Part shown: positions 33,008 to 33,489 of the stretch, in pieces
How the letters are laid out: each line of letters begins with the position of its first letter
Position numbering within the stretch: the first letter of the stretch is position 1
NCBI RefSeq assembly: GCF_000003605.2
Contig: NW_003132850.1
Location: 361,605 to 395,093, forward strand
Length of the DNA stretch: 33,489 nucleotides
DNA from: Saccoglossus kowalevskii
Lineage: Eukaryota > Hemichordata > Enteropneusta > Harrimaniidae
Direction of reading: 5' to 3'
The notes under the pieces: generated by a model
What the model saw: the letters and a program-made list of their open reading frames with translations, nothing else
What the model was told of the DNA's origin: nothing
The model's database searches: none
Made by a program: the position numbers and the translations under genes

Positions 33008-33138
33008 TTTGATACAAACACGTTTTGCTTTTCACCAAAGGACATAAACTTTGTCTGTTCCTGAAGAAATTATTTTGATGCAGACAAACCTTGCTTTTCA
33101 ACTAAAAGCATAAACCTTGTTGGTTCCTACAGAAATAA
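33007..33138. repeat. 66-bp tandem duplication between the two minus-strand genes
   Basis: Two diverged copies (33007-33072 and 33073-33138) share the core TTGCTTTTCA, then CATAAAC and GTTCCT, in the same order. On the minus strand the copies carry acceptor-like sequences, TTTATTTCTGTAG/GAACC and ATTTCTTCAG/GAACA. The second junction also resembles the start of GTSF1-like exon 1 (ATGTCTTCTGGAA), so a third partial copy may run into the coding exon. Confidence 0.7.
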
Positions 33139-33143
33139 AAATA

Positions 33144-33489
33144 TCAAAGAAAGCTCTGAATTTCTGAATCTGTATCGTCGTCATTTGCAACTATGAAGTC
33201 ATCTGGTATTTTGTGCCGTAGTTCACCTGTTTTGTCGTCCAATACAAGTTCATCATCATACACAACACGTTTTTTTATAGTTTGTTTTTCGGGGAAACTC
33301 ACAAGTGTTGATTGTTCTATGTCGCATACACTTTCTTGTGCCATTTCTTTGGTGACATCGACGTTTTGTTGCGTACTCGCTTGGTCCATATGTTCAGGTT
33401 CCTGCTTTTCTGCGTTGACAGTTGTGGCGGATGTCGATGGTTCCGAATCACAAACATTGTCTTGCAAAAACTGTATCACATCTTCGACG
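33144..33489 (-). CDS. C-terminal part of an unrecognised protein (cut by window edge)
   Basis: The frame is open from the window edge to a TGA at 33144, giving about 114 residues with the N-terminus outside the window. The first half is Glu/Gln/Ser/Thr-rich and looks disordered. The second half begins TIKKRVVYDDELVLDD, continues KTGELRHKIPDDFIVAND and ends DDDTDSEIQSFL. I do not recognise the family. It lies on the same strand as the GTSF1-like gene, with only 136 bases between its stop and the next start codon and no AATAAA or ATTAAA between them. It could be the last exon of a separate gene or, less likely, an alternative upstream exon of the same locus. Confidence 0.6.
   Translation of the reverse strand, partial: VEDVIQFLQDNVCDSEPSTSATTVNAEKQEPEHMDQASTQQNVDVTKEMAQESVCDIEQSTLVSFPEKQTIKKRVVYDDELVLDDKTGELRHKIPDDFIVANDDDTDSEIQSFL

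Noticed and set aside
32907-33101. 64-codon minus-strand frame overlapping GTSF1-like exon 1
   Set aside because: It is a different frame from the one that encodes the CHHC finger, so it is a shadow.

Overview
This is an animal (eukaryotic) genomic fragment. It is AT-rich and gene-poor. Its genes are split by introns with canonical GT..AG sites, it is packed with small non-autonomous DNA transposons, microsatellites and tandem repeats, and it contains a 779-base assembly gap (18876-19654). There is no sign of bacterial operons, ribosome binding sites or CRISPR. The repeat style and the presence of a piRNA-pathway gene suggest a marine invertebrate, possibly a deuterostome such as a hemichordate or lancelet. 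That placement is inference.

Two genes are well supported and a third is cut by the window edge, all on the minus strand. (1) At 4543-5697 there is one long, GC-richer open frame of about 384 residues. It encodes a basic, Ser/Arg-rich, probably disordered protein that I do not recognise. (2) At about 23.8-33.0 kb a gene of at least nine coding exons can be assembled by hand with every splice phase matching. Its first two exons encode two tandem CHHC zinc fingers of the GTSF1/Asterix family (PIWI-piRNA cofactors). The rest is an unusually long tail of about 340 residues carrying an arginine-glycine run and a charged helical end. (3) At 33144-33489 lies the C-terminal part of another protein, whose stop is only 136 bases upstream of the GTSF1-like start codon.

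The rest is non-coding as far as I can see. The left half (1-18.4 kb) holds an (ATTT)n tract, a 202-bp tandem duplication (7943-8346), a 1.1-kb element bounded by TTAA and inverted repeats (11142-12257), and a set of related miniature elements whose ends share a GTCGTC core (14852-14999, 15674-15800, 16474-16639, and 28199-28492 in the right half). At 18471-19822 a tandem array with a unit of about 160-170 bp surrounds the gap and ends in a GC-rich hairpin. The right half holds the GTSF1-like gene. Its introns contain a piggyBac-like MITE and its decayed relative, a perfectly phased 24-copy 30-bp minisatellite (25921-26640), and immediately beside it an 0.88-kb TA-flanked inverted-repeat element (26648-27526).

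The most interesting item is the GTSF1-like gene: a normally short two-finger protein extended by exons that add a possible Tudor-binding RG motif, in a locus where mobile elements sit in several introns and one element end lies directly against a splice donor.
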